This document shows positions 45,474 through 55,315 of a stretch of DNA of 64,000 nt, in pieces. Made by a program: the position numbers and the translations under genes. The notes below the pieces were generated by a model, which saw nothing but the letters and a program-made list of their open reading frames with translations, was not told where the DNA came from and did not search any database. The DNA is taken from contig NZ_CP075566.1 in NCBI RefSeq assembly GCF_018502625.1, forward strand, positions 2,609,001 through 2,673,000, written 5' to 3'. The stretch is from Pseudomonas hormoni (lineage in GTDB: Bacteria > Pseudomonadota > Gammaproteobacteria > Pseudomonadales > Pseudomonadaceae). The stretch's first letter is position 1. Each line of letters opens with the position of its first letter.

Positions 45474-46271
45474 TTACTGATGCACGGCGAGCTGATAAGC
45501 CGTGTATTTACGAATATTGATCACGCCGGTGTCGAAAATCAGGTACTGGCCCTTGATCCCCAGCAGCGTGCCTTCGGCAATCGGGTTCTTGTCCAGGTTG
45601 AAGCTGACGATTTTGGCCGGGTATTGCTCGACCGGATAGCGGATTTCGAGCGGTTCTATGTCGGCAATAGTCTGGATTGCCTGTAGGCCGAATCGTTCCT
45701 GCAAACCTTGCAAACCTTCGGCGCAGCTATCAAACAGCTGATCGCGAACCTCGGCCAGATCCACCGAAACCGCCTCGCCCTTGAGTAAAGCACGCCAGTT
45801 GGTCTTGTCGGCCACCTGACTGCGGAACAGATCTTCGACGAAGCCCGATTGCTGGCGGGTTGAAACACGCATGATCGGCAACGCCTGACGGGCGCCCTGG
45901 TCGATCCAGCGGGTCGGCAGCTGGGTGGCGCGGGTAATCCCGACTTTGACCCCGGACGAGTTCGACAGATACACAATGTGATCGGTCATGCAGAACTTCT
46001 CGCCCCACTCCGGTTCACGGCAGGTGCCTGCGTCGTAGTGGCAACGCTCCGGGCTCATGATGCAGATATCGCACTGCGCCAGTTTGGTCATGCACGGGTA
46101 GCAGTAACCCTGGCTGAAACTGGTTTTGGTCTTGCGCCCGCAATGGGAGCAGAAAATCGCCCCCAGGTATTCCAGACGAACCGTGCTGCCGATCAACGGA
46201 TTGACCGGCACCTCGACCTCGCCCAGACGAAACGCGTACTGCACGTCGGACCCGTCCAGGCGAGCCGACAT
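45474..46271 (-). CDS. DUF2797 zinc-ribbon protein
   Basis: The 265-residue protein has eight N-terminal cysteines in four pairs (Cys41/44, 57/60, 67/70, 77/84), enough for two zinc sites. A following segment (HIVYLSNSSGVKVGITRATQLPTRW) resembles the core of GIY-YIG folds, with Tyr, Gly and Arg placed similarly. The family is conserved in Pseudomonas and in actinomycetes but uncharacterised. ATG 46271 is the first start after the yeaC stop. Upstream frame extension would run through yeaC and is rejected. Confidence 0.85.
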   Translation of the reverse strand: MSARLDGSDVQYAFRLGEVEVPVNPLIGSTVRLEYLGAIFCSHCGRKTKTSFSQGYCYPCMTKLAQCDICIMSPERCHYDAGTCREPEWGEKFCMTDHIVYLSNSSGVKVGITRATQLPTRWIDQGARQALPIMRVSTRQQSGFVEDLFRSQVADKTNWRALLKGEAVSVDLAEVRDQLFDSCAEGLQGLQERFGLQAIQTIADIEPLEIRYPVEQYPAKIVSFNLDKNPIAEGTLLGIKGQYLIFDTGVINIRKYTAYQLAVHQ

Positions 46272-46300
46272 TTTACTGATTGCACCGCGGCCAATCTCGA

Positions 46301-46561
46301 TCAATGGATGGCATCCGACTTGAACAGGATATTCGGTACGGTGATCGACTTGGAGCTGCATTCCTGCGGGCCCATGTAGCCTGTTCGCTCGTCTTCCGGC
46401 AGGTTCTGGATTTCCCAGGCGATCATTGCTTGCAGCGACAGTTCGCGTTGCTCGGCGGTGAGTTTGCCACCGTCCGACCATTTGCCGATTTCCACCGCCA
46501 GTTTCAGGCTCTGGTAGATATCCGGCGTGATGTTTTTGATCATTTCGTTAAAAGAGGACAT
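46301..46561 (-). CDS. YeaC-like DUF1315 protein
   Basis: The 86-residue protein (MSSFNEMIKNITPDIYQSLK...) is of the DUF1315/YeaC family, small acidic cytoplasmic proteins with the conserved segments AVEIGKWSDGGKLT and RELSLQAMIAWE. The function is unknown. GGAG lies upstream of the ATG at 46561. It sits between the rhomboid and DUF2797 genes in the operon. Confidence 0.88.
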   Translation of the reverse strand: MSSFNEMIKNITPDIYQSLKLAVEIGKWSDGGKLTAEQRELSLQAMIAWEIQNLPEDERTGYMGPQECSSKSITVPNILFKSDAIH

Positions 46562-46583
46562 CAAGGTCTCCGCGCTCTTTGAT

Positions 46584-47465
46584 TCACATACGATTTTGGA
46601 CGGCCAGTTTACGGCGGTTGTACAAACCACCCAACAAACCGGTCAGGCATCCGACGAGCAACCCGCCGACGTGGGCGGCGTTGGCAATTTCACCGAAGCC
46701 GATCATCGAGACCAGCCCGGACAGGCACAGCAGCAGCCATATCAGCATCATTACCAAGACACCACGCGGCAGGCGATAAGCCCGGTTAGGCGACAGAGTC
46801 TGGAAGATCCAGCAATGCCCGAGCAGGCCGTACAGCACGCCGGACAACCCGCCAAACAAGGTCGGGCCGCTGAAAATGAACTGGGCGTAATTGGACACCA
46901 GGGCGAACAGCAAGGTCAGGCCGATCAGGTTGATGCCGCCCTGACGCGACTCGATGCGCCGCCCCAGCTCCCAGTACCACATGCCGTTCATGGCCAGGTG
47001 CAGGAAACCGAAGTGGATCAGCATCGGCGTCACCAGACGCCACCACTGCCCCGCCGCCAGGCTATCGGCCAGTGGTGTGAAATGGATGTACTCGCCGACC
47101 ACCCGAAAATCGAGGAAGGTGAACCAGTGCATCGTGTCGAGGTTTTCGCCCAGCAGCGTCACCGCGCCGACGATCAGGCTCAGCAACAGCACCAGTGCAG
47201 TCGCTTTGGCGAGGCGCAATTGCTCGACGAAACCGGGACGCGTTCTGGTTTTCGCCACCGGAATGTCGAGTTGGTGATCGGGATCACCCGCCGGGAAACG
47301 CTCGTACAACGCACGAACGTCTTCACTGATATTGGCGGGCACCCACAGCACCTGCTCGCCCTGCTCTTCGCTGACCCGATGCGGCACCTGCATGCGTTGC
47401 AGCAATTTGACGAAGCCGCTCAGATCCACCGCCAGCGGCAGGCGCAATACGGCAACGGCACTCAT
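46584..47465 (-). CDS. Rhomboid-family intramembrane serine protease
   Basis: The 293-residue protein has a cytoplasmic N-terminal domain (about residues 1-85) and six membrane helices. The catalytic dyad is Ser208 in GGLSGVLYG and His265 in ANAAHVGGLLVG, with the helix-2 HFGFLHLAMNGMWYW motif. It cleaves substrates in the membrane plane, like GlpG. The ATG overlaps the phosphoesterase stop (ATGA); the longer frame from 47585 lies inside that gene. Confidence 0.9.
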   Translation of the reverse strand: MSAVAVLRLPLAVDLSGFVKLLQRMQVPHRVSEEQGEQVLWVPANISEDVRALYERFPAGDPDHQLDIPVAKTRTRPGFVEQLRLAKATALVLLLSLIVGAVTLLGENLDTMHWFTFLDFRVVGEYIHFTPLADSLAAGQWWRLVTPMLIHFGFLHLAMNGMWYWELGRRIESRQGGINLIGLTLLFALVSNYAQFIFSGPTLFGGLSGVLYGLLGHCWIFQTLSPNRAYRLPRGVLVMMLIWLLLCLSGLVSMIGFGEIANAAHVGGLLVGCLTGLLGGLYNRRKLAVQNRM

Positions 47466-48433
47466 CGCAGCACCTCGGGCCGTTCGACGTCGACCCAGAC
47501 AAACTTGTGCGGATCGAGCCGGGTTTCCTGGTCCAGGCGATAGGCAACCAGCTTTCCGTAGAGCACCGCGCTGTAATCCAGGCAAGCCAGGTTCGGGCGG
47601 ATCGGTGCCGGTTTACCGCTACGCCAGTAGTGGCCGACGAACAACAAGGGCTCGTCAACGCCATAGCGCAGCAAGGTGTCTTTTTCGGTGGAGGACAGCG
47701 GCGTTCGGGCCACGGGTTCCGGTAAGGCGTCAGGCTGGAACACGATGTCTCCATAGGTTTGCGGGTCGTCTTCCCAGAACTTGGTTCGGAAGAACGAGCG
47801 CGTCAGGCCATCGCCGCTGGTCATGGTCAAACCGTGGGGCAAACGCATGTCGGTGCCGCGCAGCAAGCGGTCGAACACGGTGCAGGCAAAACTGCCCGGC
47901 ACGGCCGACGCCTGGAGGAAATGTTCATCGACACAGCCATCGGGAAACAGCCCGCGCAACGGCTCGATCAGGCCCGAATCCCAGCAGGCGTGCACCACGC
48001 GGAAACGCCCGGCATCCAGAAACAGGGGCAATTCGTAGAACCATTGCTGGAAGTCATGCCAGTCGCCAGGGTGATCTTCAAACTGCGTCAGGGTTTCACC
48101 CAACAGGCGCGCATGACGCGGGGTGTGTTCACGAACGAACTGCTTGCCGCTGCCCGGAGGCGCCGGGGTGCTCCAGCCGAGTGCGTTGAATTCGTGGTTG
48201 CCCATGATGCACAGCGCCTGGCCAGCCTCGACCATATCGTGGACGATGTGCAGCGCCTCGCGAATCCGCGGGCCACGGTCGATGATGTCACCGACGAACA
48301 CCGCCATGCGCGACGCATGCCGCCAGACACCCTTCTGTTTGTGATAACCGAGCCGGTCGAGCAAGTGCTCAAGGGTCAGAGCGCAACCGTGCACGTCACC
48401 GATCAGGTCGTAACTTCGCGCGGGATCGAGCAT
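47462..48433 (-). CDS. Calcineurin-like metallophosphoesterase
   Basis: The 323-residue enzyme has the metal-site motifs in order: GDVHG (residues 12-16), GDIIDRG (48-54) and GNHE (78-81). It resembles PrpA/ApaH-like protein phosphatases or nucleotide hydrolases; the substrate is not known. Its ATG overlaps the nadK stop by one base and its stop overlaps the rhomboid start, so it is tightly coupled in the operon. Confidence 0.9.
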   Translation of the reverse strand: MLDPARSYDLIGDVHGCALTLEHLLDRLGYHKQKGVWRHASRMAVFVGDIIDRGPRIREALHIVHDMVEAGQALCIMGNHEFNALGWSTPAPPGSGKQFVREHTPRHARLLGETLTQFEDHPGDWHDFQQWFYELPLFLDAGRFRVVHACWDSGLIEPLRGLFPDGCVDEHFLQASAVPGSFACTVFDRLLRGTDMRLPHGLTMTSGDGLTRSFFRTKFWEDDPQTYGDIVFQPDALPEPVARTPLSSTEKDTLLRYGVDEPLLFVGHYWRSGKPAPIRPNLACLDYSAVLYGKLVAYRLDQETRLDPHKFVWVDVERPEVLR

Positions 48434-49323
48434 CAGTCGCCTCCACCCCCCAACTTGCTGCCCCAGCCGAGCTTGGTCCGGCAGACTTCGTAGTAGTTGT
48501 GGTCGAGCGGGTGAATCAGCCGCAGCTTCTGCGCTTTCTTGCTGATAGTGATGGTGTCACCCGGCGCGCAGGTGAAGTGGTTCTGCCCGTCACAGGAGAC
48601 TTGCGGGTAGATCTGCATATCCTTGGACACGACGATTTTCAGCTCACTGTTGCCATCGACCACAATTGGCCTGCCCGACAAGGTATGGGGGTACATCGGC
48701 ACAATCACAATAGCGTCGAGCTTGGGATGCATGATCGGGCCACCCGCCGACAGCGCGTAAGCGGTCGAACCGGTCGGGGTGGCGACGATCAGGCCATCGG
48801 CCTTCTGGCTGCAGACGAACTGGCCGTCGATGTACAGCTCGAACTCGATCATCCGCGTCGATTTTCCGGGGTGCAGCACCACATCGTTCAGTGCGTCGCC
48901 CTGGCCAATGGCCTCGGCGTGGCGCCGGACTTCGGCCTGCAGCAGGAAGCGGTTTTCCACCAGGTAGTGGCCGTCGAGCACTTCGGCGACCTTGACTTCG
49001 AGCTCGTCCGGGCGAATATCGGTGAGGAAACCCAGGCTGCCCCGGTTGATCCCGAGCACCGGAATATTGTGCCGGGCCAGTGCGCGCGCGGCGCCGAGCA
49101 GGCTGCCGTCACCACCGACCACAATCACCATGTCACACACTTCACCTAGCATCTTGCGCGACGAGGTTTGCAGGCCATGACCCGGCAGCACTTCGGCGAT
49201 GGTGTCTTCGAGGATCACGTGCAGGTGACGATCGAGCAGAAACCGTTTCAGTCGGCGGACGGTATCCAGCACCTGCGAACTGCCCAGGCGACCGATGATG
49301 CCGATATTACGAAATTGCTCCAT
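48433..49323 (-). CDS. nadK: NAD kinase
   Basis: The 296-residue cytoplasmic enzyme phosphorylates NAD to NADP. It has GGDGSLLGAAR (from residue 70), GINRGSLGFLT, NDVVLHPGKSTRM and the TPTGSTAYALSAGGPI loop. AGGAG precedes the ATG at 49323; the longer frame from 49425 has no support. It is first in the six-gene operon that ends with pepN and is divergent from the DUF1853 gene. Confidence 0.96.
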   Translation of the reverse strand: MEQFRNIGIIGRLGSSQVLDTVRRLKRFLLDRHLHVILEDTIAEVLPGHGLQTSSRKMLGEVCDMVIVVGGDGSLLGAARALARHNIPVLGINRGSLGFLTDIRPDELEVKVAEVLDGHYLVENRFLLQAEVRRHAEAIGQGDALNDVVLHPGKSTRMIEFELYIDGQFVCSQKADGLIVATPTGSTAYALSAGGPIMHPKLDAIVIVPMYPHTLSGRPIVVDGNSELKIVVSKDMQIYPQVSCDGQNHFTCAPGDTITISKKAQKLRLIHPLDHNYYEVCRTKLGWGSKLGGGGD

Positions 49324-49446
49324 GGGGCTCCTATTGGGACGCGGGGGCCTGCGACGGCGAAAAACACGATTATGGGCGAAAGCGCGGGATAGACAAAATC
49401 CTTTCAGCCACAAGGATGTACTCATGTTTAGGGCTATGCTCGCAAG

Positions 49447-50397
49447 ATGATCCTATTTCCCGATTTGCTGCAGTTACCCCACCAGTTGCGCCACCCGGAG
49501 GTGCGCGACCTGGCGTGGGTCATCCTCGCGCCGCCGATGCTTGAGGTCACGCCGTGGCCGCAACGCCATCCGCTGGCCGGCAGTGACTGGGTGCAGGCGC
49601 CGGAACGGCTGGAACTCTGGCTGCGGCAACTGGATCGCGACAGTTATGACCTGCTGCACTGGCTGGCCCAGGCCCGGACCCGGCGACTGGGTCTGTACTA
49701 TGAACGGCTGTGGCAATACGCCGTGCGGCATGCGCCGGGCATCGATTTGATTGCCGCCAATATGCCGATCCGCCGTGAGGGCCACACGCTCGGCGAGCTG
49801 GACATGCTGCTGCGTGATCGCGACGGCGTGCATCACCTGGAACTGGCAATCAAGCTTTACCTCGGCCCCCAAGAGGGCGACGGGCACAACACCGCGCACT
49901 GGCTAGGCCCGGGCTGCCACGATCGGCTGGACCGTAAACTGGCACACTTGAGTCAGCATCAGTTGCCGATTTCCGCCCGGCCGGAGAGCCGTGAAGTGCT
50001 GGCGGCGCTGGATATTCAGCAGTTCAGTGCGCATTTGTGGCTGGGCGGTTATCTGTTGTATCCGTGGCCGGGGCAGTCCCAATCACCGGACGGCGCGCAC
50101 CCGCAGCATTTGCGCGGTAGCTGGCTGCATCAAAAGGACTGGAAGGATTTTGTCGCACAGCGTCCGTTCGGGCGCTGGCAACCCCTGCCCCGCCATGCCT
50201 GGCTGGCGCCGGCGCATTATCCGGTGGAACAGACCTGGAACGCAGAACAGCTGGAGGCGTGGCTCAGCGATCTGGAGCCGCTGGCGCCGGCGCAGTTGCT
50301 GGTGCGGTTGATCGAGAATGCCGATGAGGATTGGGAAGAGGCAGAGCGGTTGTTTCTGGTGGCGGATCTTTGGCCGAATGTGCCGGGCAGTGGTTGA
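49447..50397 (+). CDS. DUF1853 protein with nuclease-like fold
   Basis: The 316-residue cytoplasmic protein is of the DUF1853 family. Residues 116-136 ([20 protein letters not shown] followed by Lys) show the PD-(D/E)xK-type arrangement with Asp119, Glu132 and Lys136, so a restriction-endonuclease-like fold is likely. The actual activity is not known. It is divergent from nadK, an arrangement I recall from P. aeruginosa too. Confidence 0.84.
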   Translation: MILFPDLLQLPHQLRHPEVRDLAWVILAPPMLEVTPWPQRHPLAGSDWVQAPERLELWLRQLDRDSYDLLHWLAQARTRRLGLYYERLWQYAVRHAPGIDLIAANMPIRREGHTLGELDMLLRDRDGVHHLELAIKLYLGPQEGDGHNTAHWLGPGCHDRLDRKLAHLSQHQLPISARPESREVLAALDIQQFSAHLWLGGYLLYPWPGQSQSPDGAHPQHLRGSWLHQKDWKDFVAQRPFGRWQPLPRHAWLAPAHYPVEQTWNAEQLEAWLSDLEPLAPAQLLVRLIENADEDWEEAERLFLVADLWPNVPGSG

Positions 50398-50416
50398 GAT
50401 TTAGGGTGAATGGGCG

Positions 50417-50518
50417 GGCCTCATCGCGGGCAAGCCCGCTCCCACAGGACTAGTGTCGAATACAAAACTGGCGAACGGCACGAAACCTGTGGGAGCGGGC
50501 TTGCCCGCGATAGGGCCA
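50417..50518. repeat. Inverted REP pair (CATCGCGGGCAAGCCCGCTC family)
   Basis: GGCCTCATCGCGGGCAAGCC in the left arm pairs with the complement in the right arm around a loop of about 37 bases. It separates convergent DUF1853 and arsB. Confidence 0.88.
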
Positions 50519-50525
50519 ACCCGGT

Positions 50526-51809
50526 CTAGATAGACAACCGCACAGCCAACGCCGCCAGCGTCACCAGCAACACCGGCACCGTCAAAACAATCCCGACCTT
50601 GAAGTAATACCCCCACCCGATACGGATATTCTTGCGCTGCAGCACATGCAGCCACAACAACGTCGCCAGGCTGCCGATCGGCGTAATCTTCGGCCCCAGG
50701 TCACTGCCAATGACGTTGGCGTAGATCATTGCCTCCTTCACCACACCTGTTGCCTGACTGGCATCGATCGACAGCAGGCCGATCAGCACCGTCGGCAGAT
50801 TGTTCATCATCGACGACAGCAACGCGGTCAGCACACCGGTGCCCATTGCTGCACCCCAGACGCCATAACCGGCAAAACCGTCCAGCCAGCCCGCCAGATA
50901 CCCGGTGAGCCCGGCGTTGCGCAGTCCGTAGACCACCAGATACATGCCCAGCGAGAAAATCACGATCTGCCACGGCGCTTCTTTCATCACCTTGCGCGTG
51001 GAAATCTTGTGACCTCGGGCCGCAATGGCCAGCAGCAACGCCGCGCACACCGCCGAAATGGCACTGATGGGAATCCCCAGCGGTTCCAGCGCAAAACAGC
51101 CGAGCAACAGGATCAGCAACACCACCCAACCTGCGAAAAATGTCGCCTTGTCGTGGATGGCGCTGGCCGGATGCGCCAGTTGCTCAGGATCGTAATCCTT
51201 GGGAATGTCGCGCCGGAAGAACCACATCAGCACCGCCAGCGTCGCCGCTACGCTGACCAGATTGACCGGGATCATCACCGCCGCGTAGCGATTGAAGCTG
51301 ATGTGGAAGAAGTCGGCGGAAACGATATTCACCAGGTTCGACACCACCAGCGGCAGACTTGCAGTGTCGGCGATGAACCCGGCGCCCATCACGAATGCCA
51401 GCGTCGCCGCCGGCGAAAAACGCAGCGCCAGCAACATGGAAATCACGATGGGCGTGAGAATCAGCGCCGCGCCGTCATTGGCAAACAGCGCCGAGACCAG
51501 CGCGCCGAGCAGCACCATGTAGGCAAACAACTTGCGGCCACTGCCACGCCCCCAACGCGCGACATGCAACGCCGCCCACGCAAAGAACCCTGCCTCATCC
51601 AGCAACAGGCTGATGATGATCAGCGCGACAAAGGTGCCGGTGGCGTTCCAGATGATCTGCCATACCAACGGAATGTCAGTCAGGTGCACCACGCCGAAAA
51701 TCAGCGCCAGCACTGCGCCGAATACCGCGCTCCAGCCGACGCCCAGACCTTTGGGTTGCCAGATCACCAGGGTGATAGTCAGCAGAAAAATCAACGACGC
51801 GACAAGCAT
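50526..51809 (-). CDS. arsB: Arsenite efflux permease ArsB
   Basis: The 427-residue membrane protein has about twelve hydrophobic segments and ArsB signatures: [53 protein letters not shown] and [20 protein letters not shown]. It expels arsenite and antimonite using the proton gradient or with ArsA (none seen here). It follows arsR after 31 bases. No arsC or arsH follows; a REP pair and DUF1853 lie downstream, so this is a minimal two-gene ars operon. Confidence 0.94.
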   Translation of the reverse strand: MLVASLIFLLTITLVIWQPKGLGVGWSAVFGAVLALIFGVVHLTDIPLVWQIIWNATGTFVALIIISLLLDEAGFFAWAALHVARWGRGSGRKLFAYMVLLGALVSALFANDGAALILTPIVISMLLALRFSPAATLAFVMGAGFIADTASLPLVVSNLVNIVSADFFHISFNRYAAVMIPVNLVSVAATLAVLMWFFRRDIPKDYDPEQLAHPASAIHDKATFFAGWVVLLILLLGCFALEPLGIPISAISAVCAALLLAIAARGHKISTRKVMKEAPWQIVIFSLGMYLVVYGLRNAGLTGYLAGWLDGFAGYGVWGAAMGTGVLTALLSSMMNNLPTVLIGLLSIDASQATGVVKEAMIYANVIGSDLGPKITPIGSLATLLWLHVLQRKNIRIGWGYYFKVGIVLTVPVLLVTLAALAVRLSI

Positions 51810-51840
51810 CCGGAGCAGCCTTCAAAAAGTGGAGAAAAAA

Positions 51841-52188
51841 TCAGCAGCAGCGAACCGGCCGGTCAGCCATCGCCTGCAAACGTGCGACATCGGCGGCGAG
51901 CCATTCAACGTTGGCGGCCAGTGCCCCCTGCAACAGCGTGAGGACCCACGGCGATAGTTGCGGATGCAGACGATAAAACACCCACTGCCCCTGCCGACGA
52001 TCCGCCAGCAGCCCGTTGCTGCGCAATTGCGCCAGATGACGAGAGATCTTGGGTTGGCTGAGGTCCAGCCCGGCAGTCAACTCACACACGCACAACTCGC
52101 CTTCGCGGGCGATCAGCATGGCGATACGACTGCGCGTGTCATCGGCCAGGGCCTTGAAAATATCGACGGGACCATGGGAATCGGACAT
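51841..52188 (-). CDS. arsR: ArsR-family arsenic-responsive repressor
   Basis: The 115-residue winged-helix repressor has the As(III) sensor site ELCVCE (Cys33 and Cys35) and a helix-turn-helix LSQPKISRHLAQLRSNGLL. It ends in a pair of cysteines (RPVRCC), which may add to metal binding. The ATG at 52188 is the standard MSDSHGPVDIFKALADDTRS start; the longer frame from 52404 crosses a repeat. Arsenite binding releases it from DNA and opens arsB expression. Confidence 0.94.
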   Translation of the reverse strand: MSDSHGPVDIFKALADDTRSRIAMLIAREGELCVCELTAGLDLSQPKISRHLAQLRSNGLLADRRQGQWVFYRLHPQLSPWVLTLLQGALAANVEWLAADVARLQAMADRPVRCC

Positions 52189-52219
52189 GAGGGAACACGC
52201 CTCCAGACAAACGAGGCGT

Positions 52220-52243
52220 GAATATATGGAATTTCGAATATTC
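52220..52243. promoter_or_regulatory. Candidate ArsR operator
   Basis: GAATAT (52220-52225) and ATATTC (52238-52243) form an AT-rich inverted repeat with a 12-base centre, 32 bases upstream of the arsR ATG. AT-rich palindromes of this kind are typical ArsR sites and this one would overlap the promoter. Confidence 0.55.
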
Positions 52244-52261
52244 AGTAAAGCAAAGTTTCCG

Positions 52262-52390
52262 GACTCCCACTTGCTCCCGCTGGGCTGCAACGCAGCCCCA
52301 ACACCTGAGAATTCATTGTGCCAGACACACCTTAATGACAGGTTTTGCGACTGCTGCGCAGCCGAGCGGGAGCAAGCTCCCTCGCCACAG
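52262..52390. repeat. Inverted repeat pair (GGAGCTTGCTCCCGCTGGGC family, left arm shortened)
   Basis: The right arm ends AGCAAGCTCCCTCGCCACAG. The left arm begins only at CTTGCTCCCGCTGGGCTGC and lacks the usual outer TGTGGCGAGGGAG. It lies between the arsR operator and the truncated DUF2855 gene. Confidence 0.8.
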
Positions 52391-52404
52391 GATGCGACAC
52401 CCAC

Positions 52405-53298
52405 TCACAACCGGATCACATGCCCCTCCACCGGCGCGATCTGCCCATGAAACAACCGGGAAATGACGTTCTGCGCCGCTTCATAGCCCTCACTCTCAAC
52501 CACTTCCAGCAACGGGTTTTCCGCCGCGGTCACTTGCCGATAAAAACGCTGCAAGCCCTCACCAATATGCCGACTGACGCCTTCCGGGCCCCAGTCAGCA
52601 TTGCGCTTGCGGATCTGAATCGGTGCAAAAAAGAACACTGGCTGCGGCCCCTCGATGGCCGTCAACCGTGCTTCTTCGGTGCTCTGCGCAGAACCGGCGA
52701 AGCAGCTGTAAAGCAATTGCCCGGCAAAGTGCTGGTGCACCCGGTCACGTAAACCCAGGTCACCGGAAAAATCCACATAGAGCGTTGGACGGTCATTGGC
52801 CAGGCTCGCCAGTTCTGCGCAGGACACCGTTCGCTCATAACAACCGAGCTTTTCGACGAACGCCTTGTTGTCGGCAGACGTCAGCGCCACTCGTTCCAGA
52901 CCGGGCTGATTGTCCAGGCACACCGCCGTGCCGTAGGCGGTTTTGCTCGAAGCACTGGAGAACACCAGCCGGGTCGCGCCGAAGAACTGATTGTCCTGTA
53001 GGAAATCTGCCAGCATCGACGAGGTCAGAAACAGCGGCTTGAGCAAAATCTGCAGGTTTTCGGTTTCAGGTCGGTAGTACGAATCCCAGCTGCAACGGGT
53101 GTATTGGTTGTAAGCCGACGTCAGCGCCTGCCGATGTTGCGAAGCATCATAGAAACCACGCGCGGTAACACGTTCCGGGCGCATCCATAGATGGCTGGCA
53201 ATCGGAAAATAGCCGTAGAAGCGCTCGCCTACCCTTACGCCCTCAATCGTCGAAGCAATCACATCGGCAAAACCCCAGGCCGGTATGTGGCCCCACAA
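52405..53298 (-). pseudogene. 5'-truncated DUF2855 family gene
   Basis: The visible 297 residues match the later part of DUF2855 proteins (GHIPAWGFADV, FLTSSMLADFL, FSSASSKTAYG, YVDFSGD, FFFAPIQIRKR), a family of roughly 360 residues. The expected N-terminal 60-70 residues are missing: just upstream of TTG 53298 a stop codon follows within about 11 codons. That upstream DNA, 53299-53330, resembles the interrupted REP arm at 34291-34320. There is no ribosome site. The gene is probably a pseudogene made by a deletion ending in a repeat; a shortened functional protein cannot be excluded. Confidence 0.7.
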
Positions 53299-53338
53299 CC
53301 CTGTAAGAGCTAGCGGTGCGGCGGATTACGGATATTTG

Positions 53339-53899
53339 TCAGACCTTCTTGTGCTGTTCGACCCACTTCCCATAAGCATCAATGAATTTCTGCAGGAACG
53401 GCCTGACCGACTCCGACAGGTTGCCGGCCTCGTCGAACGCCGATCCTGCCCCGCTCAGGTAGGCTTCCGGCTGCTGCATGCACGGCACATCGAGAAAAAC
53501 CATGGACTGACGCAGGTGATGGTTGGCACCAAACCCGCCGACCGCCCCCGGTGAAACGCTGATCACCGCCCCGGGCTTGCCACCCCAGGCACTCTTGCCG
53601 TAGGGACGCGAACCCACGTCGATCGCGTTCTTCAGGGGCGCCGGTACCGAACGGTTGTATTCCGGGGTCACGAACAGCAACGCGTCGGATGAACTCACTT
53701 GTTGTCGGAAAGTGCTGTAGGCTGCCGGCGGTGAAGCACCATCGATGTCTTCGTTGTACAGCGGCAAGTCGCCAATTTCGACGATGTTAAGTTTGAGATT
53801 CGCAGGAGCCAGATCGGCCAGGGCCAACGCGACCTTGCGATTGATCGATTCCTTTCTCAAGCTGCCGACCAGCACGGCGATCGTATAGACGTTGCTCAT
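53339..53899 (-). CDS. NADPH-dependent FMN reductase
   Basis: The 186-residue flavodoxin-fold protein has the FMN phosphate loop LVGSLRKESINRKVA (from residue 11), the TPEYNRSVPAPLKNAIDVGSRP motif, and GAVGGFGANHHLR. These are typical of the ChrR/azoreductase-like family, which reduces quinones, chromate or azo compounds with NADPH. The physiological substrate is not known. It is close to the broken DUF2855 gene but separated by a repeat fragment. Confidence 0.9.
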   Translation of the reverse strand: MSNVYTIAVLVGSLRKESINRKVALALADLAPANLKLNIVEIGDLPLYNEDIDGASPPAAYSTFRQQVSSSDALLFVTPEYNRSVPAPLKNAIDVGSRPYGKSAWGGKPGAVISVSPGAVGGFGANHHLRQSMVFLDVPCMQQPEAYLSGAGSAFDEAGNLSESVRPFLQKFIDAYGKWVEQHKKV

Positions 53900-54073
53900 G
53901 GAAGATTCTCGACTGTCCGATGGAAGAGCTTGTAGTTATAGATGACGATTCACACAGCGGACGACTGAAAATGCCGTCCCTGACTATTTTTTTCCTGTAG
54001 GAAAACTTACCTCGCCCAACCACGGTCTACAGAACCGCAAATTGAGTGATTTATCTCCAGAGGTTCTAAGCAG

Positions 54074-54334
54074 ATGGCAGCAGTACTCGTCGGTCAGTTC
54101 CATGCAAGAGACGCGGAAGGCCGTGTCTATTCCGTGCATGAGTTCCAGGAATCCACCCCGTCGGCAGACGGTCTCGCCGGCTCCGTGCCTGTCACCACTT
54201 ACAAACTGGCCATTGGCGATCGCGTCAAGAAACTCGATGACAACCAGTTTTTGCTGGTGCAATCGGATGTCACCATCGTGCGCGAGCCCGACACTTATGT
54301 CGGCAGCCTGCCGGAAACCAACGTCGCCTCATAA
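54074..54334 (+). CDS. Small conserved protein of unknown function
   Basis: The 86-residue soluble protein (MAAVLVGQFHARDAEGRVYS...) has no signal peptide or membrane helix. The pattern of beta-strand-like segments (YSVHEFQES, TTYKLAIGDRVKKLDDNQFL) suggests a small all-beta fold. GAGG lies upstream of the ATG. I do not recognise a function. Confidence 0.72.
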   Translation: MAAVLVGQFHARDAEGRVYSVHEFQESTPSADGLAGSVPVTTYKLAIGDRVKKLDDNQFLLVQSDVTIVREPDTYVGSLPETNVAS

Positions 54335-54421
54335 CCTCGCGTTATGAGCAGAAGTCTTATGCGCGGACTTGGGTTAGGATCAGTCACTGACTCCCTCACC
54401 TGCTGAACATGGACTTCACGC

Positions 54422-55315
54422 ATGCGTTTACGTCATATCGAAGTGATACAGGCGCTTCTGCAGACCGGTCACCTGGGCACCGCCGCCGAATGGTTGCAGC
54501 TACCAGTGGCCGAGGTCGAAAGCATTCTGCGTGACGCTGAGAGTCAGTTGGGTTTCATGTTGTTTTCCAGCGTGCGTGGACGCTTGCAGGCCACGCGCGA
54601 GGCGCGGGAGTTGCAGGTCGAAATCGCCCACGTCTACGAGGCGCTCGAACCGGTCCAGCGTTTGGCCAGCAGCCTCAAGCAGTATCAGGCCCCACCCCTT
54701 CGCATCATTTGCACGCCGCCCCTTGCTCAACAGTTGTTGCCCCAGAGCATCGCGGCCCTGCGCCGGCGTCTGCCCGACGTGCCTTGCAGCCTGTTGAGCC
54801 AGCCCACCCGCGACATCGTCCGAAGCCTGCTGCTGCGCGAAAGCGATCTGGGCCTGAGCCTGCACGATCCCGACCACGCGGATATTCATTGTCAGGTCAT
54901 TGCCCAGGGCAAACTGCAACTGTTGGCGCCCCACGGCTGGCTGCAACCGAAGCAGAAGTACATTTCGCTGCAAGACCTGGCGGGCCAGTCGATGGTCGGC
55001 CTGGAAGGTCATGATCCGCTGAGCCCGGCGCTCGACAACAAACTGCACGGGCTGCGCCCTGCTCCCGTCGTCCACACTCGGGTGCAGACGCACCAGATGA
55101 TGCGCAGCATGGTCGAGGCCGGTGAAGGGCTGGCGATTGTCGACCCGTTCACCGCACTCGGGGCCAAATCCGCTGGCCTGGACGCCTGCCCGCTGGCGCC
55201 CGCCGTACCGATCAGCGTCTACGCACTGACCTTGAAGAACGGCGAGCCTTCCCCGGCCGCTCAGGCATTGCTGGATATCGTCACGGAACAAGCCGTGGCG
55301 ATGTTGGCGAGCTGA
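54422..55315 (+). CDS. LysR-family transcriptional regulator
   Basis: The 297-residue protein has an N-terminal helix-turn-helix (LLQTGHLGTAAEWLQLPVAEVE, residues 12-33, diverged from the consensus) and a substrate-binding domain resembling that of the amino-acid-linked LysR group. The last 35 bases overlap the end of the convergent GNAT gene. Target and ligand are unknown. Confidence 0.86.
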   Translation: MRLRHIEVIQALLQTGHLGTAAEWLQLPVAEVESILRDAESQLGFMLFSSVRGRLQATREARELQVEIAHVYEALEPVQRLASSLKQYQAPPLRIICTPPLAQQLLPQSIAALRRRLPDVPCSLLSQPTRDIVRSLLLRESDLGLSLHDPDHADIHCQVIAQGKLQLLAPHGWLQPKQKYISLQDLAGQSMVGLEGHDPLSPALDNKLHGLRPAPVVHTRVQTHQMMRSMVEAGEGLAIVDPFTALGAKSAGLDACPLAPAVPISVYALTLKNGEPSPAAQALLDIVTEQAVAMLAS

